64,000 bases of DNA from Leptoclinus maculatus (Eukaryota > Chordata > Actinopteri > Perciformes > Stichaeidae), in assembly GCA_032191485.1 (NCBI GenBank), contig JAVDOI010000120.1, positions 114,501-178,500 of the forward strand, read 5' to 3'. Made by a program: the position numbers and the translations under genes. Shown here piece after piece: positions 24,673-46,336 of this stretch; within the stretch, counting starts at the first letter, position 1, and each line of letters opens with the position of its first letter. Below the pieces are notes generated by a model. That model ran no database searches. It worked only from the letters and a program-made list of their open reading frames with translations, and was not told the DNA's origin.

Positions 24673-25648
24673 CTGTTGAGGAGAGATGACAAAATGAAAC
24701 TCACCTCATTCACTCATTGGATCAAAAATGTACACGAGAATGTTTAAGTGGAGACACTACAGGTGAACAGGGTAAAACATTAACTAATAGATATCACCAT
24801 GAAACTTCACCAGTTCATTACTCACATTAAGACTATTGTTGTTTGTATTTCAACTTTTCTGAAATGTTATGTTTAAATATACAAGTGTCATTATCTAATG
24901 GTAACTTTGAGTGTATTTAGGTCTGTTTTTGCTTCAATAACTGAGTTGAACAGACTTTAATGGATTTCTCTGCTCAGACAGACGTGATGACAATCAGTAT
25001 TTCTTAAAAGCCATTTATTACTTTAAATTGTAATCATGTACATATGTAATGTACCTGCACAGGTACAAATAAAGCATGCATTATGAATATTATGCTACAT
25101 GTCGCTGTTACCGAAAACTGACATGTCAAAGCAAGTTTATCTATGAAGTACATTTCAGCAACAAGGTAATTTAAAGCACTTTAAATAAAACTTAACAAAG
25201 TGCAAAAAAATTATAATAATAAAAGGACATTTAAATACAATTAAAAAATGTAATTTAGGAGCAAAGAGACAATAAAATACAAACAAGATGAAATAGAATA
25301 AGACAGCTATGAAATACAGGAATACAAGTTACAGTGCGGATGGTTCATAATGTAGCAGAGGATCAGACATAAACCATTAAGTGCTTCATGAACATACCGT
25401 AATATTTTATAATTAATTCTTTAATCTACAGGAAGCCGGTGTAAAGACTTCAGATAATAACTTTGTATATTGAAGGTAAATTTGTCCACTTCAGTGGACT
25501 TCTTTCTGTCTCCATCCAGGTGAGTCTCCCTCTGGTTTAACTGCATCTGAAGAAAACCACATGAAGTTATTTCTCAGAAATGGAAGTAGGAAGTTATTCT
25601 GAGTTGTTTTTATTTTCCCGATGCAGCAGACTGAAACCTGACTGACCT

Positions 25649-33179
<7,531 letters not shown>

Positions 33180-35710
33180 AGCTGCTCCTCTCTGTTAAAT
33201 CAGCAGGTAGATCAGAAACACTTCATGTCAGTAAGTCAGAAACATTTCTACTTTAAAAAGGAGGGTGTGTCTTTGAAGTCAGCTCGTGTCTTCTGTGGTT
33301 GGTTCAACGCTGCTGATTAACACTTGCCTGGCTTCCTTCCTCTTCACATTGTTAATATACTTGAACAGACCAATGACCTCAATCCTCAAGTTGAAATAAA
33401 TAAATAATTATTGCAGTTGTTTAGAAAACGATGCATGAACTTCTTGAAATTATGTTGTATAGGAATGACAGTAAGAGAGTATTTCAAGTCAGGTCAAATG
33501 TATTAACAGCCCCAGTCTAACTGGGATACTGGGCTGGATGCTGGATAACTGGGCCATGAATAGAGACACGGGTAAAGCACTATGGTCTGTGATCCTCAAG
33601 GAAAGTGCACAGAAGTTTTAGTGAGTGTGGAGAGCTGATGTTATGGTGAGGTCTGCGTCTAGCACGTCACCGCTTCCTGTTTCAGCTTTGAGAGGTGGTC
33701 TAATTCAAAAGAACATCTGAGGTAAAACTAACAATCGAACAATCCAGCAACATAAAACGAGCTGTGTGAGGCTGCACTAAGGCACAGTGGTGCTCTAAGC
33801 TAAATCCTAATGTCAGCATGCTGACATGCTCACAATGACAATGTTAGCATTTTTATCTGTCAACAGGCTAACGTTTGGTAATTAGGAATAAACACAAAGT
33901 AAAGCAGAGGATGAGTGTTGCATTTCATCATAAATCAAAGTGATTGACAGATAAAATTAAAAGTCAGGGGATCACCAAAGTCTGTAGGATTCATCCTCAA
34001 GGGACCACGAATGTCCGTAAAACTTTTCAAGGCAATCCAATCAAATAGTTGTTGAGATATTTCAGGGTGGATCGACTGTCGACGTAGCGTCCCTAAAGTC
34101 GCTGACTTACAGAAACACAGGGACGATACAGCGAACGTAACACTAAAAGTATTGTTCCAAAGGCGAGGCAGCAGTCCAGCAAAGGTTCAATCACCTCTTG
34201 GTTTTAACAGTTTTAAATCAACTAAAAGGCCTAAACCAGACCTCCATCAGAGTCTGTGTAACCTAAAGCTTAGACAACAGAGTGCTGCAGGAATGAGTCC
34301 TAAAACCCAGAAATGAGTCTGAGGTTCAGCACTTCCTGTTCCCTCATCTCAAAGTCTTAGAGAAGGGTCAATTAAGTTTAATGAAACAAGAATTCCACCT
34401 TAAAATCAATTTTTTTCTGAGAATACCTCATTAAATATCTGCCCAGCAATGAAAAGACATAACAACCACAGCGTAGATTAAAAACAAACAATCCCGTCTC
34501 GACTATTGAAAAGAAAATGCTTCCATACTTCAAAATTTGCTCGGCTACTACATATTAATTTAGGTAGCTTTTTATTTTGTTTTGTGTCCACCTCAGAAAA
34601 CAACAACAAAAGCATTTTGCCGTCTGTTTAACTGTCAGCGACAGTCTGAAGTCACACTTTGATTGACATGTTCAAGCACATATTTACATTGTTTCCTGTT
34701 AGCATAATAACAAAGAACTTCAAGTAAGTAAATAAAATGATTTGGGTAGTAACTGAAATGAGACTTAGGAGTCTAGAGCCATGCTAACATTAGCTAAAAA
34801 AAAACAATGACAATGCTAACATACTGTTCTCCATGCATACAATCTTAGTTTAGCGTGTTAGCATGCCAACCGTTGCTAATTAGCAGTAAACACAAAGTAC
34901 AGCTGAGGCTGATGGGAATGTCATTATTTTTCAAAAACTAAAGTGTTGGACAAAATTAAAGTTTTGATCAGATCATCGTGCCAGAAGGTTAATTCATCCT
35001 CGCTGTTGAGCTACTTCAACAAAGATCAAAAAATGTCAACCTCATGGTGGCACTACAGAAAACATCTGAAACATCGTAAGTCAAGAGGATGCGTCGTTTG
35101 GAAACCATGAATGTCTGTTCAAAATGTTACGGCAATCCACCCTGCAGTCTGTGAGATGTTTCAGTCTGGACCAAAGTGGTGGATCGATCGACCGATAAAC
35201 AGACTTCACCTTACCGCCCCTATAGCCACAACGCTAGCAGGGCTACACTACAATAACCGGTTCTTAGTTGTGTCCATGTCTGTCCAAAATGTCATCACGT
35301 CATCATTTTATGATATTAGACATTTGTGTGAAGTTGTCATAAACAGTGACCTTAGATTGCTGAATTCCAAAAATTCCTCCTTTTGAGTCCAAGTGGATGT
35401 TTGTGCCGGATGCAGTAAAATTCCCTCCAGGCGTTCCTGAGATATTACATTCACTAGGATGGGACGAACGTGGGTTCACATTGACCACCAAATTCAAATC
35501 ATTTCATCCGTGAGTCCAGGTGGACCTCAGTGCCGAATTTGAAGAAACTCCCTCCTGGGGTTCCTGAGAAATCGCTTTCACAAGAAGGAGCCGGACGTTG
35601 GCCTACGAACGTACAGACAGAAGACAACACGTCTGTATAAAAACAGCAAACCATGAAATGTGAGACAGTCTGTATGAAATCAAGACACATTGTTGAACTT
35701 TTCTTCTCAC
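33180..35710. other. Intergenic region X2 to B
   Basis: The U2 equivalent of 12475-15017, with the same dispersed repeats (about 33780-34080 and 34770-35500) and the gene B promoter side. GAGGAA is kept at about 33337-33345 but the ATGCAT seen at gene A is not. No exon was recognised. Confidence 0.6.
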
Positions 35711-38459
35711 CTGTGAGATGCTGTTCAGTCTCAGTCTGATGTGACGCTGTTGATTGGGAAACCCGTATCTTGTTGATAGGAGAGTGAAAGAAACAAATCA
35801 TTGAATTCATCAATGTTTGTATTGAGCCGACGGCTGAATTATGAGTGTTAGTTTATATGATTATAGTGATGCTCACCTAATCCACAGGTAGACAGAGATG
35901 ACGATGACAAACAGGAAGAGAGAGAGTGTTCTTCCGATGCTTGATCTCGATGCACCTGTAATCACATAGAAGCACTGATCGTTCATTACCGGGTGTTTGA
36001 GTCCAAAAGATGTCTGTTCAGGTGGTTCATGTCATGTTAAGTGCAGTAAAAGACTCATGAATACCGGCCAAAAAAAGCAGATGTAGGGTGGAGTTACTAC
36101 GTCCTCTCATGTTCTGGGCTTCACAGGAATAACTCCCACTGTGTTCAGCTCTCAAGTCAGTGATGTTGAAGATCTGTCCTGATGCTTTTGCTGAGTCTTC
36201 ATCCTCCTTGTACCAGGTGTAGTTAGCTGCTGGGTTAGCATCACTGCTACAGGTCAGAGTCACTGAACTGCCCTCCACTATCACAGCAGAGGGACTCACT
36301 GACACAGAGGGAAGCTTTGGAGCATCTGGAGGAGACACGTTAACAGAGATTATTCTAGGTTAATAGTTGAAAAAATAAACTGTCAATGGCTGTGTGAAGC
36401 AGCATTTTAGGATTTGAAGTTGGTCTGACAAATGGATGTGTGATGGTTTGAATCCGTGTCTCAAAACAGCATAAAACCCTAAAATGTCCTGAAGCTGCTC
36501 AGTGAATTACAGCAGACTGAATGTGAAGCAAGTAGAGCTGAAGAAAGTAGTTATGATCAGTGGAATCTTCTCCTGCAAAGACTGGACAGATTTAAGATGT
36601 TTGTTATCTTTAATAAACTGTTTCACTCACATTTCACATCAACATAGATGTATTCAGATCTCGTCCTCCCCAGCTGGTTATCAGCTCTACAGTAATACTG
36701 TCCAGAGTCAGAGGACTGGATGGAGCTGAAGACAAGCTGAGGTTCTTCACTGAGAGGAGGAGGGTCTGGATCTTCATCCTCCTTGTACCAGGTGTAGTTA
36801 GCTGCTGGGTTAGCATCAGTGCTACAGGTCAGAGTCACTGAACTGCCCTCCACTATCTCAGCAGAGGGACTCACTGACACAGAGAGAAGCTTTGGAGCAT
36901 CTGGAGGAGACGTGTTAACAGAGATTATTCTAGGCTAATAGTTGAAAAACTGTCAATGGCTGTGTGAAGCAGCATTTTAGGATTTGAAGTTGGTCTGACA
37001 AATGGATGTGTGATGGTTTGAATCCGTGTCTCAAAACAGAATAAAACCCTAAAATGTCCTGAAGCTGCTCAGTGAATTACAGCAGACTGAATGTGAAGCA
37101 AGTAGAGCTGAAGAAAGTAGTTATGATCAGTGGAATCTTCTCCTGCAAAGACTGGACAGATTTAAGATGTTTGTTATCTTTTAATTAACTGTTTCACTCA
37201 CATTTCACATCAACATAGATGTATTCAGACGTCCTCCCCAGCAGGTTCTCAGCTCTACAGTAATACTGTCCAGAGTCAGAGGACTGGATGGAGCTGAAGA
37301 CAAGCTGAGGTTCTTCACTGAGAGGAGGAGGATCTGGATTTACATCCTCCTTGTACCAGGTGTAGTTAGCTGCTGGGTTAGCATCAGTGCTACAGGTCAG
37401 AGTCACTGAACTGCCCTCCACTATCTCAGCAGAGGGACTCACTGACACAGAGGGAAGCTTTGGAGCAACTGGAGGAGATAAAAATGTGATTCTAATGATT
37501 CTTTCAAAGGAATTATTTTTACATTTGGGGAAACCAAGAATAAACCAAGATTACAATTTTAAAGCGACAGACTTCAAAACTAAACTTAATTCAGGTATAT
37601 ATTAAACCTGGTTGATGCAACATGTCTGTGGAATTGCTCCTACCAGCATAAACTTATCAGACAGTGAATTAATTGTACTGTACTTTTTAAAAAGTGACCT
37701 GTTGATGTTTTGTACTCACACTGAACATCTAATACGAGAGACGTAGAGTTGATCTCTCCATGTTTATTCTCAGACTTGCAGTAGTAGATCCCTCTGTCCT
37801 CAGAGCTGATGGAGGTGAAACGATAGATACCTCCTTCTCCATGAGGACGTGTTTGGTTCTCCTTGTACCAGGTGTAGTTAGCTGCTGGGTTAGCATCACT
37901 GCTACAGGTCAGAGTCACTGAACTGCCCTCCACTATCTCAGCAGAGGGACTCACTGACACAGAGGGAAGCTTTGGAGCATCTGGACATGAATGAATAAAT
38001 AGAAATACAAATAATTGAAATACAAGTTGCACAAATGCTACATACATGTGTGTGGCATATGTGAAACAGAGGAGAACAACTTTTTTCTGTCAACTGACCA
38101 ATGTATGTTCCTTGATAAATTGGAGATTTCACTCACATTTCACATCAACATAGATGTATTCAGATCTCTTCCTCCCCAGCTGGTTCTCAGCTCTACAGTA
38201 ATACTGTCCAGAGTCAGAGGACTGGATGGAGCTGAAGACAAGCTGAGGTTCTTCACTGAGAGGAGGAGGGTCTGGATCTCCATCCTCCTTGTACCAGATG
38301 TAGTTAGCTGCTGGGTTAGCATCACTGCTACAGGTCAGAGTCACTGAACTGCCCTCCACTATCTCAGCAGAGGGACTCACTGACACAGAGGGAAGCTTTG
38401 GAGCATCTGGAGGAGAAGATATTCACGTGAATCAACTTTAAGATGAGAATACTATTTCA

Positions 38460-38504
<45 letters not shown>

Positions 38505-41500
38505 TATATATATTGTGTTTTAATTGTGAAGTTAAGTAATTAAGTTATAGATGATTACATCGTGTGTAATTCGCAGATTTTTTTTGTTACATATCACATC
38601 AATGAATGTTTTCATATTGAATTCTTCAGCAGCTAAATTTAATTTGCATTGAACTGTAAACCAGTAAATACAACTATACAAATATCATGTTTTCTCTCTT
38701 TTGGGTGAGAATCAATGAGGTTGGTTGATGAACTACAAAGGTTGATCAGTGGACAAACATGTAAAAGGTGATCTAGGTGGGTGTTTCTGTCTGTTACCTT
38801 GGATTAACCAGATAACATCATATTAATCACACAGTGAACTCACACAGTGAATCAGAGCGGGACTCCTCGTGTCCTCTGAAAGCACAGGACACGTTGTCTC
38901 CGGGATAAAAGTCATCTGTGAAAGTAGAAGTTCCCTGGCTCGTGTTTTTCTCTCCATTCTTGAACCAGACGTAGGAAAGACGAGCCGCTGGACTGCAGCT
39001 GCTCCGACACTTCAGCTCTGCCTCGGTGTGAGACTGGTGGACTGTTACTCTGGTCACCTGCACCTGGAGGGCTGGACGATATGAATGGTCACTAACTAAC
39101 CACAGACATTAAGACAGTTAGTGTGGATCACTAGTGATCAGCTCATCTGTACCTGTGACGCTCACAGTTGTAGCAGGTAAACTGCTCCTCCATTCAAAGC
39201 TGGCTGTGTTGAATTTGAAGTGGTACTCGGATGAATCTCTCTCTCTCAGGTCAGTGATTCTCAGAGTGGAGCGTCCTCTCTCTGTTTCAAAGACCTGAAC
39301 ACGGCCTGCATACTGGAAGTCCTCCCTCAGGTCCTCAGGCCGTGTGAGATACCGGCTCTGATGATGATCAGAACCGAACCAGAATGTAGATTCAACATCA
39401 TCTTCATGACTGTTGTAAGTGCAAGAAATGTCCACCGATGAGCCTTTGGAGGCGCAGATGCTTCTGTCAGCGTACGTCACTCTGTTGCAGGTCTGACCCA
39501 CGACACCTGAAATATACAATATCATATTTAATCAGCAGTTACAACTACATCTTATATTGTGTTAACACAGAGCAGGTAATAACAGGTGACAACACTGACC
39601 TCAGTCACATCACAGTGTCTGCTCTGTGAACACAACGCTGTAAAAAGTGAACTACATCTGTGTTTTTACACAAGTCTGTTCTGTGATTGACACAGCAGGT
39701 CTTGTGTTCCACTTTTTACAGCGGTCAGTTCGATTCCCTCTCCCTCTTGCTAGATTGTGTTTAGAGAAGTTTTAGAGTCGCTGTTTCAAAAAGGAGATGT
39801 GGGAAAGGTTTCACCACAGAATACTATGTTGGTGTTGTGAGAATAAATAAGACAGCGTGTTTGACTTTAAGTTCTAAAGTGTGTAGAAGACGTGTTTACA
39901 GTGTCGATACTTGTAAGAGCCATGTTATATTGTTAACAGTTATTTTTGTATTTAATGTTGATTACAACAGTAATGTGTGTTATGATCTTTAATGTTGGGC
40001 CCTAGACGATTTTTGGACTAATTTTCGAAAATATTGTACACATACGCAAAGGGCCCAACTACAAGGTATATGTGAACCATTGCAAAGAATTATTAACACT
40101 AAGAAGGGTTTGCTCATATGATTTGAGTAAATAGGTTCAGTACATTACTGGTTAATGGCTGCTGAAGATGGAACACAGCCCTATGTCAAATTCGTATGGT
40201 GAGAAAGCACTATTATTCATAATGCAATATTAAATTAGGCAGGGTAAAGCCTAAAACCCACCCACCATCATAGCAAATGATGGCAGTAGTCACCTACAAA
40301 AGAATTTGAGTGAATAGAGTGAAGTAGGCCCGAGCAAGAGACATAAACGTGTACGAGAGGTCACGAGAGGTCGTCATGTCAGAAACAGCCTCTCCAGCTG
40401 TTCCATTGTACTTTTAGAAGCTAAATAACTATATATTTAACTTCCTTTATCCTTCTACATGCTCAATCTATCACATACAGCAGTTAGAAATCATTTTGGA
40501 GAGCTGGAACCGTCTCCAAAGCCTCTCCAAGCCGGCGAGCTACGGGAGGATTGCGCAATAGCTGGTGTGTATTGGGCCGTTGTAGAGCCCCTGATTGGTC
40601 GATTTTCGTTTTTTTTCGCTCTGTGCACGTGGCTGGATGTGGCCAATCGAATGGCGTTAACAGATTTACCAGGAAGTGTTTAGTTTTCCGAAAAAATCCG
40701 ATCTAAGCCGAAGTGCCAGCGCGTAAACAGCCGAGACTGCCTTGCTGCAAACTTGTCCCCCCGCGTGTGTGACCCCCCTTCCTTTGTTTCACAACGTTTT
40801 TTACAACTGAAATGGACAGCAGGAGCCGTTTCTGCGGTCAAAAAGGACTATAAGGACACTGTTTGATGATTTTGCTTCAAAACTGTGAGTACCATCCCAT
40901 AATTATTTGGCTGAGTTATTGTTGCTGGGGGCTGCTGTTCCCCCGGTCAACTTTGAAGGGTTTCCCAGAGAGGGAATCGGGGATGTAGGTTCGAAGCGTG
41001 CTTGAATGCTACGGCTGCTAACTACATAGCATTAAGCTCTCAGGTTGATTTGCGTCTTTTGAGAGGCTATTTCGGGTGCGTATGTCGGCTGAATGAACGC
41101 GAAAAAGTGACGATATTTAGCACGAGGCTAGGAATGTTGTCTTAGATTGTGTTTTATTGTGTTTTGAGTGTGTAAAGTGTTACACATGCTTCGGTTCATG
41201 AGAAATTCTTCGTTCAAACGCTATGCTCCATGGTTGTGGAAATATTATATTTGCTACCGAAAATAGCTTTCTTCGGTACCAGTCGGTACCAATCGGTACC
41301 ACTAGGCGCCCGGTAGGGCGCCTCTCGGGCTAGAAAGGTTAAATCTTAACATACAATAGAATGAAGGTAATTGTTCATGATGTGTGTTTTTGCCCTATTA
41401 AGATGAAAGCTGCTCTCGTCTGTCCTGCTATTGGATCATTTGTGGTCGACTCCTTTTAGTAAGTTTTAGTGCAAGTTAAGCTTCGATGGAGCAGAATGTG

Positions 41501-44429
41501 GAGCAACAATTCTTCTGACTGCAGATTGTAGACCGCAGACTTTATTTCAGCTGTTGGCAGCAGATGGTCAGTTCTTTGATAGTCCATTATTTTCATATGG
41601 ATATATTTTAGTTTATTTTCGTTTTCATGGAATAAACTACTTTTAACGCACTACGAGCCTCATCATTGGATAGCTGACCATGGAAAGTATAGCCTGTGAG
41701 ACCACGCACGTTGGACATGGTGGTCTACACGAGTCAGAACCCTTTACATCCTGCAAGAAGTGGAGAAGAAGGACGATGGAACAAGCTGCCACTGTAATAC
41801 TACTGATTATCTAAGTGGAGTGATGTGGATGTGTTGATGTAGATGATAAACTGGGCTTTGTTTTACAAAATGTGTGTACAGAAGAGAGAAGACCTGTAAA
41901 AACACACATGCAGTGATGGTACAGTGTGGGTTAAACGCTCCACTAGATGCTGCTCTGTTAGAGGAAGACTGTAACTCACACACTGAAGCAGAAGGGAAGT
42001 CCTCGTATCCTCTGACAGCACACAAATAGCTGTCTGCAGGATCAAAGTAGTCTGAATATGAAGGAGATGTTTCCTCCACAACTCTCTGTCCGTTCTTGTA
42101 CCAGATGTAGGAGAGACGATCGGGTAGATGACAAGTGCAGCGACAAAACAGCTGAGCCCAGGTGGAATATGATCTCCTCACCTGCACCTGGAGATCTGGA
42201 TCTGTGAAGAAGAACAAACATGCAAATACACAACAACAAACACAGATGGTGAACATTCGTAGAAAGTCTTACCTGTGACGGATAACGTGACTCCACCGGG
42301 GACTCGTTTGTTTCTGAACTTGAACTTGTACTCAGCTGAGTCGCTCTCTCTCAGGTCTGTGATTCTTAAAGTGCAGGTGGTCTTATCGCAGTAATACTTC
42401 ACGCGACCCGCGTACTCCGAGTCCTCTCTCAGATCCACGGGTCCTTCTTCCTGCATTTCAGTAAACCACGATATCTTCTCCACCGGGACAGAACGTCTCT
42501 TGGCTGCGGGTGTCTGTCTGCAGCGTATGTCCACTGTGGATCCTCTCACAGCGCAGATCTGAGCAGAGACGCAAGTCGGCCCGTTCCTGCATCGTGCCGC
42601 TGTAACGCAGAGCATCACCAACACGTTAGAAACCACAGAGTCACGATAGGTCACATCAGATGTCTGCCTTTCATCTGCAGTGAAGGTAAATACGATTGAT
42701 GGAAAAGATAAAGAAAACACAGAGAAAGAAGGGCTCAGTTGTACAGACTGCAAAGGGACAATAGAAGATCTCCCTGTGCACTGAGGCAGGACATCATAGA
42801 GGCTGAAAGTGGAGTGAAAGATCAGAATGAATCATGAAGTGTGAATTCTTAGAAAGGTGTGGTCTGTTGTGCGTGGTTCACTTCCTCTCTGTGGACATGT
42901 GGGAGAACAAAACTGATTATTGTAGAGGGACACTAAGGCATGGTTAATTATCACAGCTAGAGATAATAAGATCGATACCACACACAAAAAATAACTTAAC
43001 AAAAGAAATACATTAGTAGACACAACTTTATCATCTTTTTATTCTTCTCTAAAACCACTTCCTGTTTAGCATGGAAGCAGAATGGGGATTTACGTTTAAA
43101 GTAGATTTGTGCTTTTTAACAGGCAGCAATAACTATATTTTCTATTTTTTACACTTCAACATTACCATTATGTGTCTGGATGGGCTGTGATAACAACAAC
43201 TCTACACAGAAGAAATAATGTATATTGCTGCATACGTCCTGTCAGCATGTGTTGTTCATTTCACACCAAGAAATCAGATTGTTGGACGGTTGAAACATTG
43301 ACTGACTTCTTTGCTTTTCTGACATCTTTACAACTCGTGAGGTGAAGCGTGTGAAGCTTCTTTGTTATTCTGAACATTGTCTGACTTGTCCGGCCATATC
43401 GCTAAACTTGTCTCAGCTTCGTCAGCTGTAGCTGTACTCTATTATCATGTCAACATTTTAGCATTTAGCGCGTCACTCTCTGTTAGCATTACGCTCCAAG
43501 TGCAACTGAGTTATAATAAAGTTAGCATTGTCAAAAGTTAACAGTTAAATGTTAGCATTAAGGATAGCAAAACATACTTTACCAATATTAAAAAGACAGG
43601 ACAAGTTTAAAAACAAGATGAAAGTGTACCAGATGTTTATAAATAAATTAGTAAATGTCTTCATGAACATCATATAGAAGTTGCGGAACTAACTGGTTTC
43701 TTAATCATGATTTATATCAAAATTAAAATGAAAGGTGTCAAATAAAAAAATCAAAGCGTATGTATTGCGTCCACGTGGTCTCAACATGGCGACGGCTGAG
43801 TCGGCGGCTCTCAGCTAACGGCACTAACAACGGCAACGGTGAAGAACTGGAGGTGGACGCTACGCTACCGCGATGACTCAGCAGTAACCGCCGAATGAGA
43901 GCAGAGCGGCTACGTCAACAAAGCACAGAGAAGCTCTGATAACAACACAGAGGGAAGGTGACTTCATTCTCTGCTCACATAAACATTTCTCCTCTATAGC
44001 TTTACAAAGACAATAGTTGTTTGCTGCTTTATTAACACTCTGAATGTTGTATTGATGTCTCAGATCAGCCAAAATCCACTATTTGAGAGAACAACACCAG
44101 GAGATAATAAGGTTAGATTATTGCTATTTGCCCGTCAATGTTTAGGTAAAATGACAGTGAGATGTTGTGAGAAGAACAGATGTGTGTTAAATGAAGTTTA
44201 CAGGAAGACAAGTGAATGTCTGCAGGCTGTTAAAGGTCTTCAACAAACTGCATCTCATCACACATCAAATCTGGAAAAGTGGAAAAAACTGAGAACTAAA
44301 CCAACCTCCTTCTGAAGTTCCTCAAGTTCACTGAACACGTGTGATAAAAGCACTAAAATGTAAATGTACAGTACCTGACACGGAGAGAAAGAGGACGACG
44401 AGTCCACTCGTCGCTGCTGTTAAACCCAT
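35711..44429 (-). CDS. Nine-Ig CD22/Siglec-like receptor, gene X2
   Basis: Copy of X1 shifted by 20,693 bp. Exons: 44375-44429 (signal peptide), 42273-42599 (V D1), 41980-42201 (D2), 39153-39506 (V D3), 38844-39071 (D4), 38137-38406 (D5), 37720-37980 (D6), 37202-37468 (D7), 36631-36900 (D8), 36065-36325 (D9), 35877-35955 (transmembrane), 35711-35768 (first tail exon). Translations of D1-D8 match X1 residue for residue in every frame compared. D9 and the membrane exon differ slightly (DSAKAS for DSPKAS, ITDLR for ITDFR, ASRSS for ALRSS). D1 and D3 carry Lys at the F-strand position. As in X1, no signalling tail exon was found. Being this similar, X2 may be a very recent copy, a gene-conversion product, or an assembly duplicate. 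Confidence 0.85.
36333..37478 (-). repeat. Internal tandem Ig exon modules in X2
   Basis: Same period of about 571 bp and same exons (D8, D7) as in X1. Pseudogene X3 lacks both modules. Confidence 0.88.
38461..38513. repeat. (TA)n(GA)n compound microsatellite in X2
   Basis: Same length and composition as 17768-17820, although dinucleotide runs normally change fast. Confidence 0.95.
39993..41338 (+). mobile_element. Non-autonomous piggyBac-like MITE, copy 3 (in X2)
   Basis: The 20,693-bp-shifted copy of the element at 19300-20645, with the same flanking TTAA words, GGTACC repeats and hairpin. It was duplicated with the unit, not inserted separately. Confidence 0.72.
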
Positions 44430-44639
44430 AACTGCTCATCTCTCTTCTTCATCAAATACTGTGCACCTACGTCAACTTAAAGAGGATGTGGTCTAGAACA
44501 AAAGAACCTGGTGTGATGATTGTGGTTGGCACAGTTTTACAAATCAGAGGCAAGATTCTTCAAACCTGGCACGGCTTTCATGTGCTTGGAAAACGAAACG
44601 TAATACTTTTGTGTCTAAGTACCTGTACTATTCATATAT

Positions 44640-44683
<44 letters not shown>

Positions 44684-46336
44684 GTGTTTTTTATCCTTTC
44701 TGTGTCTGCTGTGATCAGTTTGGCAAATTACTTTTGAAATGTCACAATCAACAGATTTAGTTGCTGAACAAAACCTGTAAGAATGATAAACGTTTGTTTG
44801 CCACAGAGTTCATTTTCTGGAATAATTCCAAAATCAAATGAAAGACTCTCATTGGATGTTTGTTGAGGCTAACTTCCTGTTGGCCTAAAAAAATATGTCA
44901 TAACAAAAAAAGTGTGTTTCTGTGTGGAGTCAGGATTTTAGAGATTTTAGAGACTGTTAACTAACTGAAATGTGAGTTTCATTTATTTATTGTCCAAATA
45001 TTTATACATTTCAAATACTATATGAAAATGTCTCTTGACTTTAAAGGACCAGTGTGTGAGGTTTAGTGACATCTAGTGGTGAGGTTGCAGATTGCATCAA
45101 ACTGAATACCCGTCCGCTCGCTCCTCCCTTTACGTGTCGGAGAACTACGGTTACCTTCAGGTTACATAAAAAGATGCTTGTGACAAAAAGTGAAAGTGAC
45201 TGAGAGAGAAGCAGCTTTGCCTTTTTAAGAAATCTGTGTCAATGAATCTCTGCAGGTTTGTGAAGACTTCAAGAAACCTTTGGTCACGTCCCCGATGTGT
45301 AAAGGCCTTTAATTGTGACGTTAAGTCTGAGACGTCTTCACACGCAGGACAAGAGTCTAACTGTTGAGGAGAGATGACAAAATGAAACTCACCTCATTCA
45401 CTCATTGGATCAAAAATGTACACGAGAATGTTTAAGTGGAGACACTACAGGTGAATAGGGTAAAACATTAACTAATAGATATCACCATGAAACTTCACCA
45501 GTTCATTACTCACATTAAGACTATTGTTGTTTGTATTTCAACTTTTCTGAAATGTTATGTTTAAATATACAAGTGTCATTATCTAATGGTAACTTTGAGA
45601 GTATTTAGGTCTGTTTTTGCTTCAATAACTGAGTTGAACAGACTTTAATGGATTTCTCTGCTCAGACAGACGTGATGACAATCAGTATTTCTTAAAAGCC
45701 ATTTATTACTTTAAAGTTTAATCATGTACATATGTAATGTACCTGCACAGGTACAAATAAAGCATGCATTATGAATATTATGCTACATGTCGCTGTTACC
45801 GAAAACTGACATGTCAAAGCAAGTTTATCTATGAAGCACATTTCAGCAACAAGGTAATTTAAAGCACTTTAAATAAAACTTAACAAAGTGCAAAAAAATT
45901 ATAATAATAAAAGAACATTTAAATACAATTAAAAAATGTAATTTAGGAGCAAAGAGACAATAAAATACAAACAAGATGAAATAGAATAAGACAGCTATGA
46001 AATACAGGAATACAAGTTACAGTGCGGATGGTTCATAATGTAGCAGAGGATCAGACATAAACCATTAAGTGCTTCATGAACATACCGTAATATTTTATAA
46101 TTAATTCTTTAATCTACAGGAAGCCGGTGTGAAGACTTCAGATAATAACTTTGTATATTGAAGGTAAATATGTCCACTTCAGTGGACTTCTTTCTGTCTC
46201 CATCCAGGTGAGTCTCCCTCTGGTTTAACTGCATCTGAAGAAAACCACATGAAGTTATTTCTCAGAAATGGAAGTAGGAAGTTATTCTGAGTTGTTTTTA
46301 TTTTCCCGATGCAGCAGACTGAAACCTGACTGACCT
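44430..46336. other. Intergenic region C to X2
   Basis: U2 equivalent of 23737-25648. It has an interrupted (AT)n at 44635-44682, the dispersed repeat at about 45045-45170, and the decayed tail exon at 45157-45360. A few substitutions and small indels separate it from U1, unlike the block to its left. Confidence 0.6.
45157..45360 (-). pseudogene. Decayed tail exon, copy in U2
   Basis: Counterpart of 24469-24672, with the same Tyr-to-Cys change relative to the functional tail exon of gene C (46337-46420). Confidence 0.5.

Larger units (their letters stand above)
23737..25648. other. Intergenic region B to X1
   Basis: It holds the X1 promoter side, an (AT)n run, a dispersed teleost repeat at about 24355-24480 (starting 'ggaccagtgtgtgaggttta'), a decayed tail exon (24469-24672), and the likely 3' UTR of gene B near 25440-25640. 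Nothing else was recognised. Confidence 0.6.
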